From SCTD01 sp963784675 (GTDB taxonomy: Bacteria > Actinomycetota > Actinomycetes > Mycobacteriales > SCTD01): a DNA stretch of 64,000 nt. A program made the translations under genes and the position numbers. The notes below the pieces were generated by a model. That model made no database searches and was not told the origin of the DNA. It saw nothing but the letters and a program-made list of their open reading frames with translations. The DNA lies in the NCBI GenBank assembly GCA_963784675.1, contig CAWASE010000013.1, positions 124,001 through 188,000 of the forward strand, written 5' to 3'. This document shows, one piece after another, positions 29,122 to 38,286 of the stretch (position 1 is the stretch's first letter; every line of letters begins with the position of its first letter).

Positions 29122-29670
29122 TCAGCCGGGCACCGCGATCGGCAGGCCTGGCCGCTGCCGCTGTGGCGCCGCCGTCGACCGGGAGCGCGACGCCGGTGAC
29201 GAAGGACGCGGCGGGGGAGAGCAGGAACGCGACCACCTCGGCGACCTCGCGGGCCTGCGCCCAGCGCTGCATCGGCACCATCCGCCGCAGCGCCTCGTAG
29301 CGGGCGGGTCGCGCTGCTGGATGCCGTGCGTCATGCCGGTCGGACCGGACCAGGGCACACGGCGTTGACCCGGATGCCGGCGGCGCCGAGGTCGATGGCG
29401 ACGGACCGGACCAGGTTGACGGCAGCCGCCTTCGCGGCGGCGTAGGGCCAGCGGCTCGGTTCGCCGCCGAGCGCGGTCACCGAGGCGGTGACGACCACCG
29501 ACCCGCCCCCGGCCGCCCGCAGCGAGCCGCTGCGTCGTCGTAGCCGGTCGTCCAGGCGAGCCCGGGCTCGTCGCGATCGGTCGCGAGGACCCGGCCGCCG
29601 CGGGCGAGAGCAGCTCGACGGTCGCGCGGCCGATGCCGCTGGCGGCGCCGGTGACGAGGGTGGTGCTCAT
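29122..29670 (-). CDS. Short-chain dehydrogenase/reductase with missing central segment (frameshifted)
   Basis: MSTTLVTGAASGIGRATVEL opens a normal SDR and GGRVLATDRDEPGLAWTTGY follows. Strand 4 with NNAG is then missing, and the sequence jumps to GGGSVVVTASVTALGGEPS, YAAAKAAAVNLVRSVAIDLG (YxxxK), IRVNAVCPGP, MVPMQRWAQAREVAEVVAFL and ALPVDGGATAAA. The total is about 183 residues instead of about 250, so roughly 65-75 residues are lost between about 29530 and 29560, on top of the single-base slips. The ATG overlaps the stop of the ThuA-like gene (ATGA). As given it could not fold as an active SDR; an assembly collapse is possible. Confidence 0.75.
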   Translation of the reverse strand: MSTTLVTGAASGIGRATVELLSPAAAGSSRPIATSPGSPGRPATTTQRLAAGGRGRVGGRHRLGDRARRRTEPLALRRREGGCRQPGPVRRHRPRRRRHPGQRRVPWSGPTGMTHGIQQRDPPATRRCGGWCRCSAGRRPARSPRWSRSCSPPPRPSSPASRSRSTAAPQRQRPGLPIAVPG

Positions 29671-30591
29671 GCGCGGGATCCTGGGCTCGTGGTGCCGCGC
29701 GCCCAGGCGCGGGCCTCGGGGGACGCCACCCAGTCGACGGCGTTGCCGATCAGCTGCCGGTAGCCCGCGACGCCGAAGGTGGCAGCGCTGTCGCCGGGCT
29801 GGACGTAGACGACCGGGCTGGCCGCTGCCGCGGTCGCCCACGCGACCAGGTCGCTGGCCGGCGGGTGCCCGCTGCAGTCCGGGGCCGCGTCGCTCCCGTG
29901 CAGCACGTGCTCGTACGTCGACGTGAACCGCTGCGGCGCCACGTCGGCATCGTGGCGCAGCAGCGGCACGACACGGTCCGGAACGCACCGGGCAGCAGTA
30001 GAGCTCGTCGGTCAGCCGAGCTGCGCCGATCCCGGCGCACACCGGGTGCTCCGGCGCGACGGACCGGCGCGGTGTAGCTGGCCTGCCGCGTGCCGGACGA
30101 GGGCCACACCTGTCCGTGCCAGGTGCCCGGCGCGTAGTGGAAGCGGCCGCCGAGCGCGTCGGCCCAGCCGTCCCAGCCGGGCCAGCCCGCCAGGGCGTGG
30201 TGGGTGGCGACGACGCCGATCCCTTCGGCGAGCAGGGCGTCGATCGCGGCACCACCTCCGGCCCCGGGCCGTGCGGGCGTGGCGGCTCGCCGCGGCGCAG
30301 GTGGAGCCCGGGAAGGTCGTGGCACAGCAGGACGTCCCAGGGCGTGCCGGGACGCAGCCAGTCGTGCGCTCCGGGCTGGACCGCGTGGGCCCACGTCCAC
30401 GACCGCTCGGTGCCGAGCGCGCTCACCATGCCGAACAGCGCGTCGTGGTCGACCCGGTGACCACCGGTCAGGACCAGGAGCGGAGGCGGCTCACGCGCCG
30501 GGTACGCCGCTCCGCGCACACGTACCGGACCGGTCACGTCGGCCCGGACATCGACGACGTACGTGTGGTGCAGGACGGAGCGGCGGATCAT
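29667..30591 (-). CDS. ThuA-like domain protein (second; frameshifted)
   Basis: About 305 residues. LLVLTGGHRVDHDALFGMVS is the first strand and loop of a ThuA-like fold, WDVLLCHDLPGLHLRRGEPP the next strand, and AAIDALLAEGIGVVATHHAL with GWDGWADALGGRFHYAP the elbow region. LTDELYCCPV, TSTYEHVLHGSD and SPVVYVQPGDSAATFGVAGY with LIGNAVDWV close the domain. The ATG is at 30591. Slips lie near 30285, 30240, 30055, 29990 and others. It is upstream of and coupled to the truncated SDR gene. Together with the 24603 protein it makes two ThuA-like proteins in one cluster. Confidence 0.75.
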
Positions 30592-30661
30592 CGGCACAGG
30601 GAGCTCCGTTTCCAGAATCCGGGCGAGCTTCGTGCAGGGCTGTTCTCGGAGGCGATGGTTA

Positions 30662-30681
30662 CTGTAGCCTCTCACCACTAA
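30662..30681 (+). promoter_or_regulatory. CTGTAG-type operator-like element upstream of the E1alpha gene
   Basis: GTTACTGTAG at 30658-30667 opens a 20-mer (CTGTAGCCTCTCACCACTAA) that fits the CTGTAG-led consensus at about 13 of 20 positions. It lies between the divergent ThuA-like and E1alpha genes. Confidence 0.35.
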
Positions 30682-30769
30682 GGACCGGTGACCTGGCGCC
30701 ACACCGCCCGGCGAACCTGAGCAATCCGCGCCCGCTGCGGGCGACGGACCGGGCAGAAGAGGCGGGCAC

Positions 30770-31811
30770 ATGGCGAGACAGCAAGGCCGGCGCAACCCCC
30801 ACGCTCGAGAGACCGCGCGTCGAGCGGGCTGGGCGCCGACCGCGCTGCTCGACCTGCACCGGCGGATGGTGCGGATCCGGGTGTTCGAGACCGAGGCCGG
30901 CGCGCTCCAGGAGGCCGGCATGCTGCCGGGCTTCCTGCACCTGTACGTCGGCCAGGAGGCGGTCGCGGCGGGGGCGATGGCGACGCTCACCGACGCCGAC
31001 CAGATCACCTCGACCCACCGCGGCCACGGGCACGCGGTCGCCAAGGGCGCGCAGTTCCGGCCCGATGTTCGCCGAGCTGTACGGCCGGGTCGACGGCTAC
31101 TGCCACGGCCGCGGCGGCAGCATGCACATCAACGACCTGTCGATCGGCATGCTCGGCGCCAACGGCATCGTCGGGCGCCGGGCTGCCGATCGCGGTCGGC
31201 GCGGCGTTCGCCGCGCGGTACCGCGGCGACGGCTCGATCGCGATGACGTTCTTCGGCGACGGCGCCAGCAACATCGGCGCCTTCCACGAGGCCGCCAACA
31301 TGGCCGCCGTCCTCGAGCTGCCCGTGCGTCTTCGTCTGCGAGAACAACGGCTACGCCGAGTTCACGCCGCAGTCGCGGCACATGCTGCTCGCGGACGTCG
31401 CGGACCGCGCCGCGTCGTACGGCATGCCGAGCCGAGGTCTGCGACGGCATGGACGCGGTCGCCGTCGCGCGCGGCCGTGCGCCCGGGCCGTCGAGCGGGC
31501 CCGCGCCGGCGGGGGCCCGACGCTGGTCGAGGCCAAGACCTACCGCTACTTCGACCACCAGGGCGTCAAGGGGCTGCGCAAGCCCTACCGCACCCAGGAG
31601 GAGATCGACGACTGGAAGACCCGCGACGCGATCGACCTGATCGAGGCCCGCTCGATCGAGGCCGGCGTCGTGACCCGTGCGCAGTTCGACGCGGTGTGGG
31701 ACAGACCCGCGCCGACGCGGCCGACGCGATCGCCTTCGCCGAGGCCAGCCCGCTGCCCGACCCGGCCGAGGCGCCAACGTCTACCGACTGCGCGATGTCT
31801 ACAGCGACTGA
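30770..31811 (+). CDS. 2-oxoacid/pyruvate/acetoin dehydrogenase E1 component alpha subunit (frameshifted)
   Basis: About 340 residues. LLDLHRRMVRIRVFETEAGA, GFLHLYVGQEAVAAGAMATL, ITSTHRGHGHAVAKGA and YCHGRGGSMHINDLSIGMLG lead to the thiamine diphosphate motif GDGASNIGAFHEAANMA with VCENNGYAEF (GDG...NN). TYRYFDHQGVKGLRKPYRT covers the regulatory-loop region. Slips, mostly single inserted bases, lie at about 31064, 31174, 31327, 31432, 31465, 31487, 31700 and 31775. It decarboxylates a 2-oxoacid (or acetoin) and passes the acyl group to E2. Its end overlaps the start of the E1beta gene by 17 bases. Confidence 0.9.
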
Positions 31812-32812
31812 GGCCCGCACCGCGGTGCGCGAGCTCACCTACGTCAAGGCCTACAACGAGGCGCTCCAGCAGGTGATGCGCGAGGACGACAACGTCTTCG
31901 TCATCGGGGAGGACGTCGCCGGCTACGGCGGGGTCTTCCACATGTACGACGGGCTGCTCGACCGAGTTCGGGGCGCGGCGGGTCGTCGACACGCCGATCT
32001 CGGAGATGGCGATCGTCGGGCTCGGGGTCGGCGCGGCCTCGCGCGGGCTGCGCCCGGTCGTCGACATCATGTTCATGGACTTCCTCGCGGTCTGCCTGGA
32101 CCAGGTCGTCAACCAGGCCGCCAAGATGAAGTTCATGTTCGGCGGCGAGGTGCGGGTGCCGCTGGTCATCACGGTCGCCTCCGGCGCCGGCCTCGGTGCC
32201 GGTGCGCAGCACAGCCAGAGCCTCGAGGCCTGGCTCGCGCACACGCCCGGGCTCAAGGTGGCGATGCCCTCGTCGGCGTACGACGCGAAGGGCCTGATGG
32301 TCACCGCCGTCCGCGACGACAACCCGGTCATCATGATGCTCAACAAGAAGCTGCTCGGGCGCGAAGGGCGAGGTGCCGGAGGAGGTCTACGCGATCCCGT
32401 TCGGGCAGGCCAACACCCTGCGCCGCGAGGGCACGACGTGACGGTCGTGGCGCTGGGCCGCATGGCGGTGGAGGCGGCGGCGGCCGCCGACGAGCTGGCG
32501 GCCGAGGGCATCGGGGTCGAGGTCATCGACCCGCGCACCGTGCAGCCGCTCGACACCGACACGATCGTGGCCTCGGCCCGGCAAGCACCAACCGCGTCGT
32601 CGTCGTGCACGAGGCGGTCACGTTCGGCGGCCTCGGCGCCGAGATCGCCGCCCAGGTGCAGGACGCTCGCGTTCGACCACCTCGACGCCCCGGTGCTCCG
32701 GATCGGCGCGCCGTTCGCGCCGGTGCCGTTCAGCCCGGCGCTGGAGAACGCGTACGTCCCCGACCGCCGCACCATCGCGACCGGCTGCCGCCGCATCCTG
32801 AAGCGGGGCTGA
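31795..32812 (+). CDS. 2-oxoacid/pyruvate/acetoin dehydrogenase E1 component beta subunit (frameshifted)
   Basis: About 335 residues. LTYVKAYNEALQQVMREDDN and VFVIGEDVAGYGGVFHMYDG are the N-terminal block with the catalytic glutamate. VDTPISEMAIVGLGVGAASR, LRPVVDIMFMDFLAVCLDQV and GAQHSQSLEAWLAHTPGLKV follow, and VTVVALGRMAVEAAAAADEL with VIDPRTVQPLDTDTIVAS forms the transketolase C-terminal domain. Slips lie near 31965, 32365, 32430, 32583 and 32665. It assembles with E1alpha as an alpha2beta2 tetramer. The E2 gene follows after 3 bases. Confidence 0.9.
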
Positions 32813-32815
32813 GCC

Positions 32816-34245
32816 TTGGCGCAGCAGATCACCCTCCCCAAGCTGGGCCTGACCATGGAGGAGGGCACGATCCTCGAGTGGGTCGTGGCCGCCGGCGACC
32901 AGGTCAGCGGATGGGCGACGTCATCATGCGGATGGCGACCGACAAGGTCGACGTCGACGTCGAGGCCGAGGGCGGCCGGGCGGTTCGAGCCGGTGTGCCG
33001 AGGGGCGCGACGCTGCCGCCCGGGGCGCTGGTCGCGTGGCTGCTGGACGCCGGCGAGAGCGGTGCCCGCCGGGCGCGGCCGACACGGGCGCGGCCCGCGG
33101 CCGCGGCGGCCGCCGCCGCGGACGGCGCCCAGCCGGCAGGCACTCCCGGTCACGCAGCCCGGTGCACCGGCCAGCTGGTCTCGCCCAACGCCAGGCGGGT
33201 CGGCGCTGGCGCACGGCCTCGACGTCACCACCCTGACGCGGTACCGGGCCCGGCGGCCGGGTGCTGTCCGAGGACGTGGAGGACGCGCTCGCGGCCGCCC
33301 CGGTCGTCCCGGCCCAGGCGGTGCCGGCACCGCGCGCCGGTGCCCGACCCGCAGCCGGCCCGGCCGGTCGCCGGTGCCACCTCCCCCCTGGTGCGCGAAG
33401 CACGCGGCGGCGACGGGGGATCGACCTCGCGAGCGCTGCGGGGCAGCGGGCTCGGCGGGCGGGTCCGGCGGGCCGACGTGGACGCCGCCGCGGCCTCCGC
33501 GCCCGTCGCGGCACCGGTCCCTGTCGACCTCCGGCCGGCCCGCGCGCCGGCGACGTCGTGCCGCTGACCGGCATGCGCGGCGCGATCGCCCGCAGCATGA
33601 CACGCCAGCCTGCAGGAGATGGCCCAGCTCACCCACGGCTACGAGGCCGAGGTCAGCGACCTGCTCGCGCTCCGCGAGCCGGCTCAAGAGCGAGTGGGCG
33701 GGCACCGGGCTCACCGTGCCGACGCTCAACGACTTCGTCGTCCGGGCCGCCGCCGCTGGCGCTGGTCGAGCACCCCGGTGCTCAACGCCACGATCCGCGA
33801 GGACGGCATCCACCTGCTGGAGCAGGTCACGTCGGTGTCGCCGTCGCGGTCCCGGACGGGCTGCTCGTGCCGGTGGTCCGGGACGCCGACCGGTGCACGC
33901 TGGTCGACGATCGCCGAGCAGACGCGCGCGCTGGCGAGCCGCGGCCCGCAGCGGCGGCGCTGACGCTGGCGCAGCTGGAGGGCGGCGACCTTCGTCGTGA
34001 GCTCGCTCGGGTCCTACGGCGTCGACTTCTTCACCCCCGTCGTCAACCCGGGCAACATCGCCATCCTCGGCGTCGGCCGGGTGCGCGACGGGGTGCGCTG
34101 GGAGGGCGAGGTGCCGCGGCGCACCACGGTCCTGACGCTGAGCCTGTCCTTCGACCACCGGGCGGTCGACGGCGCACCCGCGGCGGAGTTCCTCCGCACG
34201 GTCGCCGGCCTGCTGGCCCGCCCGCTGCTGCTGCTGGCCGGCTGA
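32816..34245 (+). CDS. 2-oxoacid dehydrogenase E2 acyltransferase with two E3-binding domains (frameshifted)
   Basis: About 470 residues. The lipoyl domain is ITLPKLGLTMEEGTILEWVV then MATDKVDVDVEAE with its DKxD lysine. Two peripheral-subunit-binding domains follow in tandem: VSPNAR...LALAHGLDVTTL...GRVLSEDVEDAL (about 33180-33290) and TSPLVR...ATGIDLASVAG...GRVRRADVDAA (about 33380-33490). The catalytic domain has PLTGMRGAIARSM, PTLNDFVVRAAA, NPGNIAILGVGRVRDGV and SFDHRAVDGAPAAEFL (HxxxD). It starts with TTG at 32816. Slips are frequent between 32905 and 33995. One such binding domain is usual, so two is notable. No E3 gene is in the window. Confidence 0.87.
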
Positions 34246-34249
34246 CCCC

Positions 34250-34679
34250 GTGGAGGTGCCCGTGCCCGTCGTCCCCCGGTGGACGCCGAGCTGTTCGCGT
34301 CGCTCGACCCGCCGGCGCTGCCGGCAGCCGGTGCGACGACTGCGGCACCGACGGTCTTCCCGGTCGGCCGCGTCCTGCCCGCGGTGCTCCGGCTCGCGAG
34401 TGGCGCCGGTCGCCCTGCCGACCCGCGGCACGGTGTGGACCTGGACCGTGCAGGCGCTTCGCGCCGAAGCCGCCGTACGTCCTGCCCGGCGGGCGGTTCG
34501 TGCCGTTCCCGGTCGGCTACGTCGACCTCGGCGACGTGCTGGTCGAGGGCACCTGCTCGCGCGACCGCGAGCCGCTGCGGCATCGGGCTGCCGGTCCGAG
34601 CTGGTGCTCGGCCGGTGCGTGGCGGCGACGGCGGCGAGGTCGTCACCTACGCCTTCGCGCCGGACGGGGAGGCCGATGA
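34250..34679 (+). CDS. DUF35 OB-fold/zinc-ribbon acyl-CoA-associated protein (frameshifted)
   Basis: About 140 residues. VDAELFASLDPPALPA, then a zinc ribbon pieced from two frames (RCDDCGTD... and PRCSGS), then PTRGTVWTWTVQRFAPKPPY and FVPFPVGYVDLGDVLVEGT, the OB-fold block. DUF35 proteins (ChsH2-like) pair with a thiolase or MaoC partner in sterol and fatty-acid side-chain breakdown, and a thiolase gene follows directly. The start is taken as GTG 34250. The exact end is unsure; a TGA at 34677-34679 overlaps the thiolase ATG. Slips lie near 34330, 34400, 34460, 34580 and 34610. Confidence 0.8.
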
Positions 34680-35834
34680 GCGACCGGGACGTCTACGTCG
34701 TCGGCGCGGGCATGCACCCGTTCGGCCGGCACGAGGCGAGCGGGCTGGACCTGGCCGAGCACGGCGGTCCGCGCGGCGCTCGCCGACGCCGGGCGTGACG
34801 CTGGTCCGACGTCGACTTCGCCGTCGGCGGCAGCAACGTCTCCGGCAAGCCCGACTCGCTGGTCTCCCGGCTCGGCCTGACCGGTGTCCCGTTCACGACG
34901 GTCAAGAACGGCTGCGCCACCGGCGGGGTGGCGCTGGCCACCGGCGGTCGACGCGCTGCAGCGCCGGCCGGGCCGAGCTGGCGGCGGTGGTCGGGTTCGA
35001 CAAGCACGAGCGCGGCGCGTTCGCGGCCGACCCCGCCGCGTACGGGCTCGGCGCCTGGTACGCCGAGACCGGGATGATGGTCACCACGCAGTACTTCGCG
35101 ATGAAGACCCGGCGCTACCAGCACGAGCACGGGATCTCCGACCGCACGCTGGCCCGGATCGCCGCGCGCGCGTTCCGCAACGGCGCCGCGCACCCGCACG
35201 CCTGGCGGCGCACCCCGCTGCACCGAGGACGAGGTGCTCGCCGCGGCCGCCGGTCAACGAGCCGCTGACGCAGTACATGTTCTGCCAGCCGAGCCAGGGC
35301 GCGGTGGCGCTCGTGCTCGCCCGCGGCGACCGGGCCGCCGACCTGTGCGAACGCCCGGTGCGGCTGGCGGCGGTCGACCGCAGCGGACCCGGCGGTTCGG
35401 CTCGTTCGAGGTGTTCTCGCCGTGGCTGGCCCCGCAGCCCTGGAACAGCCCGAGCGTCGACGCCGCGGCGGCGGCCTTCGCCGAGGCCGGGGTCGCGCCG
35501 GCCGACGTGCAGGTCGCGCAGGTGCAGGACACCGACAGCGGCTCGGAGATGATCCACCTCGCCGAGACCGGGCTGTGCGAGCACGGCGAGCAGGAGCAGC
35601 TGCTGGCCGACGGGCGCGACCGACGTCGACGGCGCGCTGCCGATCAACACCGACGGCGGCTGCCTCGCCAACGGCGAGCCGGTCGGCGCGTCCGGCCTGC
35701 GCCAGGTGCACGAGGTCGTCCGCCAGCTGCAGGGCCGCGCGCTGGGCCGGCAGGTCCCGGGCGGCCCGCGGGTCGGCTTCACCCACGTCTACGGCGCGCC
35801 CGGGCTGTCCGCCTGCGCCGTGCTGACCGTCTGA
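34676..35834 (+). CDS. Thiolase-family protein (SCP2/lipid-transfer type; frameshifted)
   Basis: About 380 residues. VYVVGAGMHPFGRHEASGLD opens the thiolase fold. TVKNGCATGGVALA carries the nucleophilic cysteine, YAETGMMVTTQYFAMKTRRY is typical of SCP2-type thiolases, and VQVAQVQDTDSGSEMIHLAE with NTDGGCLANGEPVGASGLRQ (His replaced by Asn-Gly-Glu-Pro, as in non-degradative lipid-transfer homologues) and VGFTHVYGAPGLSACAVL form the C-terminal half. Slips lie near 34770, 34805, 34945, 35225, 35255, 35385 and 35625. With the DUF35 protein it likely forms a retro-aldol or thiolytic complex on a CoA ester. Confidence 0.85.
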
Positions 35835-35853
35835 GAGGCCCGAGACGGCAGCC

Positions 35854-37110
35854 GATGGCCGTCCCTGACCTCGCGACCTGGCGCGCCGAGGCGCGCGCCT
35901 GGCTGGCCGCGCACCCTGCCGCCGCGCAGGGCGCGCAGCACGGACGACCGGCCCGGACCGACCTGGCGGTCTTCCGCAACGTCAGCGACGAGGAGGAGAC
36001 CCGGCTGCTCGACGCGGTCCGGGCCTACCGCCGGGCCCGCTACGACGCCGGGCTACGGCGCGCTCACGCTGCCGGCCGAGCAGGGCGGTGCCGGGCTGCC
36101 CGCCTCCTTCGCGATGGCCTTCGCGCAGGAGGAGGCCGGCCTTCGCGGTCGCCGCCGTCCACCGAGCTGATCAGCGTCACCACCGGGCTGGTCGGCCCGG
36201 CCGTCGCGATGTTCGGGACGCGACGAGCAGCGCGAGACGTACGCCCAGCCGTTCCTGCGCACCGACCTGCTGGCCTGCCAGCTGTTCAGCGAGCCGGGCG
36301 CCGGCTCCGACCTCGCCGCGCTCGGCTGCCGCGGCGGTCCGCGACGGCGAGGAGTGGGTGCTCGACGGGCAGAAGGTGTGGAGCTCCGGCGCCCGGCACG
36401 CCGAGTCGGCCTGCTGCTCGCGCGCACCGACCCGGACGTGCCCAAGCACCGCGGCATCACCGCGTTCCTGCTGCCGATGGACACTGCCCGGGCGTCGAGG
36501 TCCGGCCGATCCGGCAGATGAGCGGCGGCTCGTCGCTTCAACGAGGTGTTCCTGACCGGTGCGCGCCTCCCGGACGCGCTGCGGGTCGGCGAGGTCGGCC
36601 AGGGCTGGAAGGTCGCGACCGCGACGCTGTCCTTCGAGCGCACCTCTCCGGGTGCGGGGACCCGCCGCAAGGGCGGCACCTTCGACGACGTGCTCGCGCT
36701 GGCGCAGCGCGCTCGGGCGTACCGGCGACCCGCGTGGTGCGGCAGTCGCTCGCCGACCTGTACGTCCGCAGCGTGCTCAAGGCGCGCGACCGCCGAGCGG
36801 GTGGCGCGGGCCGCGGCGGCCGGCGTCTCGCCCGGGCCCGGGCGCGTCGATCGGCAAGCTGCTGGCGTCGGACCTGCTGGTGCGCACCGGCGAGGTGGCG
36901 GCGGACCTGCTCGGTCCGCGGATCGCGGCCGACACCGGCGAGCCGGCGACGTTCGCCTGGACCGAGCACCTGCTCGGCGCGCCCGGCTACCGGCTCGCCG
37001 GCGGCACCGACCAGATCCAGCGCAACGTCATGGCCGAGCGGGTCCTCGGCCTGCCGCCGGAGCCGCGGGTCGACAAGGACGTCCCCTGGTCGCAGCTCGG
37101 CCGCGGCTGA
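35854..37110 (+). CDS. Acyl-CoA dehydrogenase (frameshifted)
   Basis: About 415 residues. LTLPAEQGGAGLPASFAMAF and VGPAVAMFGT form the N-terminal helical domain. LLACQLFSEPGAGSDLAALG is the FAD/substrate block, DGQKVWSSGARHAE and PIRQMSGGSSFNEVFLT the middle beta domain, and LAGGTDQIQRNVMAERVLGL the C-terminal FAD block. The ATG at 35854 starts 20 bases after the thiolase stop. Slips lie near 36055, 36140, 36225, 36325, 36405, 36485, 36535, 36715, 36790 and 36840. It belongs to the group with long actinobacterial members (FadE-like). It introduces a C=C bond into an acyl-CoA. Confidence 0.88.
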
Positions 37111-37164
37111 GCGCACGCAGCAGCGCGTCCGGCTGGACAGCGGGACGCTCGAGACCGAGCGGGG

Positions 37165-38281
37165 CTACCAGGCGAGCAGGCTGGCGAGCCGCTCGCGGTG
37201 GTGCGGCGCGCCGCCGAGCAGGGCGGCGTCGGCGCGGGCCCGCCGGAAGTACAGGTGGGCGTCGTGCTCCCAGGTGAAGCCGATGCCGCCGTGCAGCTGC
37301 ACGGTCTCGGCCGTGACGGTGCGGTAGGCGTCGGAGCACCAGGTCTGCGCGACGCGCGGCCGCCTCGGCCAGCGCGTCCGGCGAGCCCTCCGCGTCGACG
37401 GCGCGCACGACGGCGGAGCGGCAGGCCTCGACGAGGACGAGCAGGTCGGCGCAGGTGTGCTTGACCGCCTGGAAGCTGCCGATCGGGCGGCCGAACTGGC
37501 GGCGTTCCTTCACGTAGCCGACGGTCATCTCCAGGCACGCCTGGGCGCCGCCGAGCTGCTCGGCGGCCAGCGCCACGGCCGCGACGTCGAGCGCGGGGCG
37601 GACGGCGGCGTCCGCGTGCCCCCCGTGCGTGAGCCGGGTCGCCGGGGCGTCGGTCGAGCGTGACGACGGCCTGGCTGCGCGACAGGTCGAGCGTCTCGAC
37701 CGCGACGGCGTCCACCCGGGCGCCGGCGCGTCTCCACGAGGAACAGGTCGACGCCGTCCGGCGTCCGGGCGGCGACGACGAGCAGCGCCGCGTCGGCGCC
37801 GTCGAGCGACGAACGGCACGACCCCGTCCACGGTGCAGGCGTCGCCGCGCCGACGTCCGCCCTGACCTCGACCTGCGCGGGTCCCAGACGCCGTCGGCGG
37901 CCGCCACGCGCCAGGGCGCCACCTCGCCGGCGGCCACCCGCGCGAGGCCCGGCCAGCGCGGCTCGCCGGCGTGGGCCAGGACCTGGCCGGCGAGCACGGT
38001 CGAGGACAGGAACGGCACGGGCAGCAGCGCGCGGCCCAGCTCCTCGCAGACCGCGGCGAGCTCGGCGAGCCCGCCGACGCCGCCGGCCGCCTCCGGCAGT
38101 CCGAGCGCGGCCAGCGCCGATCTGCACGCCGAGGACGTCCCACAGCGCGGTGTCGTAGTGCCCCCGTCGGCCTCGAGCCGGCGCGCGGCGGCGGGCCCGC
38201 CGGCGTCCGTCGCAGACGTCGCGCACCGTCTCCCGCAGGCTCTCGAGCTCGGCGCGCGCGCTCGTCGTCGAGCGAGAGCAT
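37165..38281 (-). CDS. Acyl-CoA dehydrogenase, short FadE-type partner subunit (frameshifted)
   Basis: About 370 residues. LGLPEAAGGVGGLAELAAVC, then EELGRALLPVPFLSSTVLAG is the N-terminal block; VDAVAVETLDLSRSQAVVTL, YVKERRQFGRPIGSFQAVKH, LQLHGGIGFTWEHDAHLYFR and the final RERLASLLAW follow. The short LP-x-PF-SST pattern is typical of actinobacterial acyl-CoA dehydrogenases that pair as heterotetramers with a second subunit. That partner could be the convergent 35854 gene product. The ATG is at 38281. Slips lie every 60-150 bases. It lies 6 bases after the PPDK-like gene on the same strand. Confidence 0.85.
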
Positions 38282-38286
38282 GGTCG

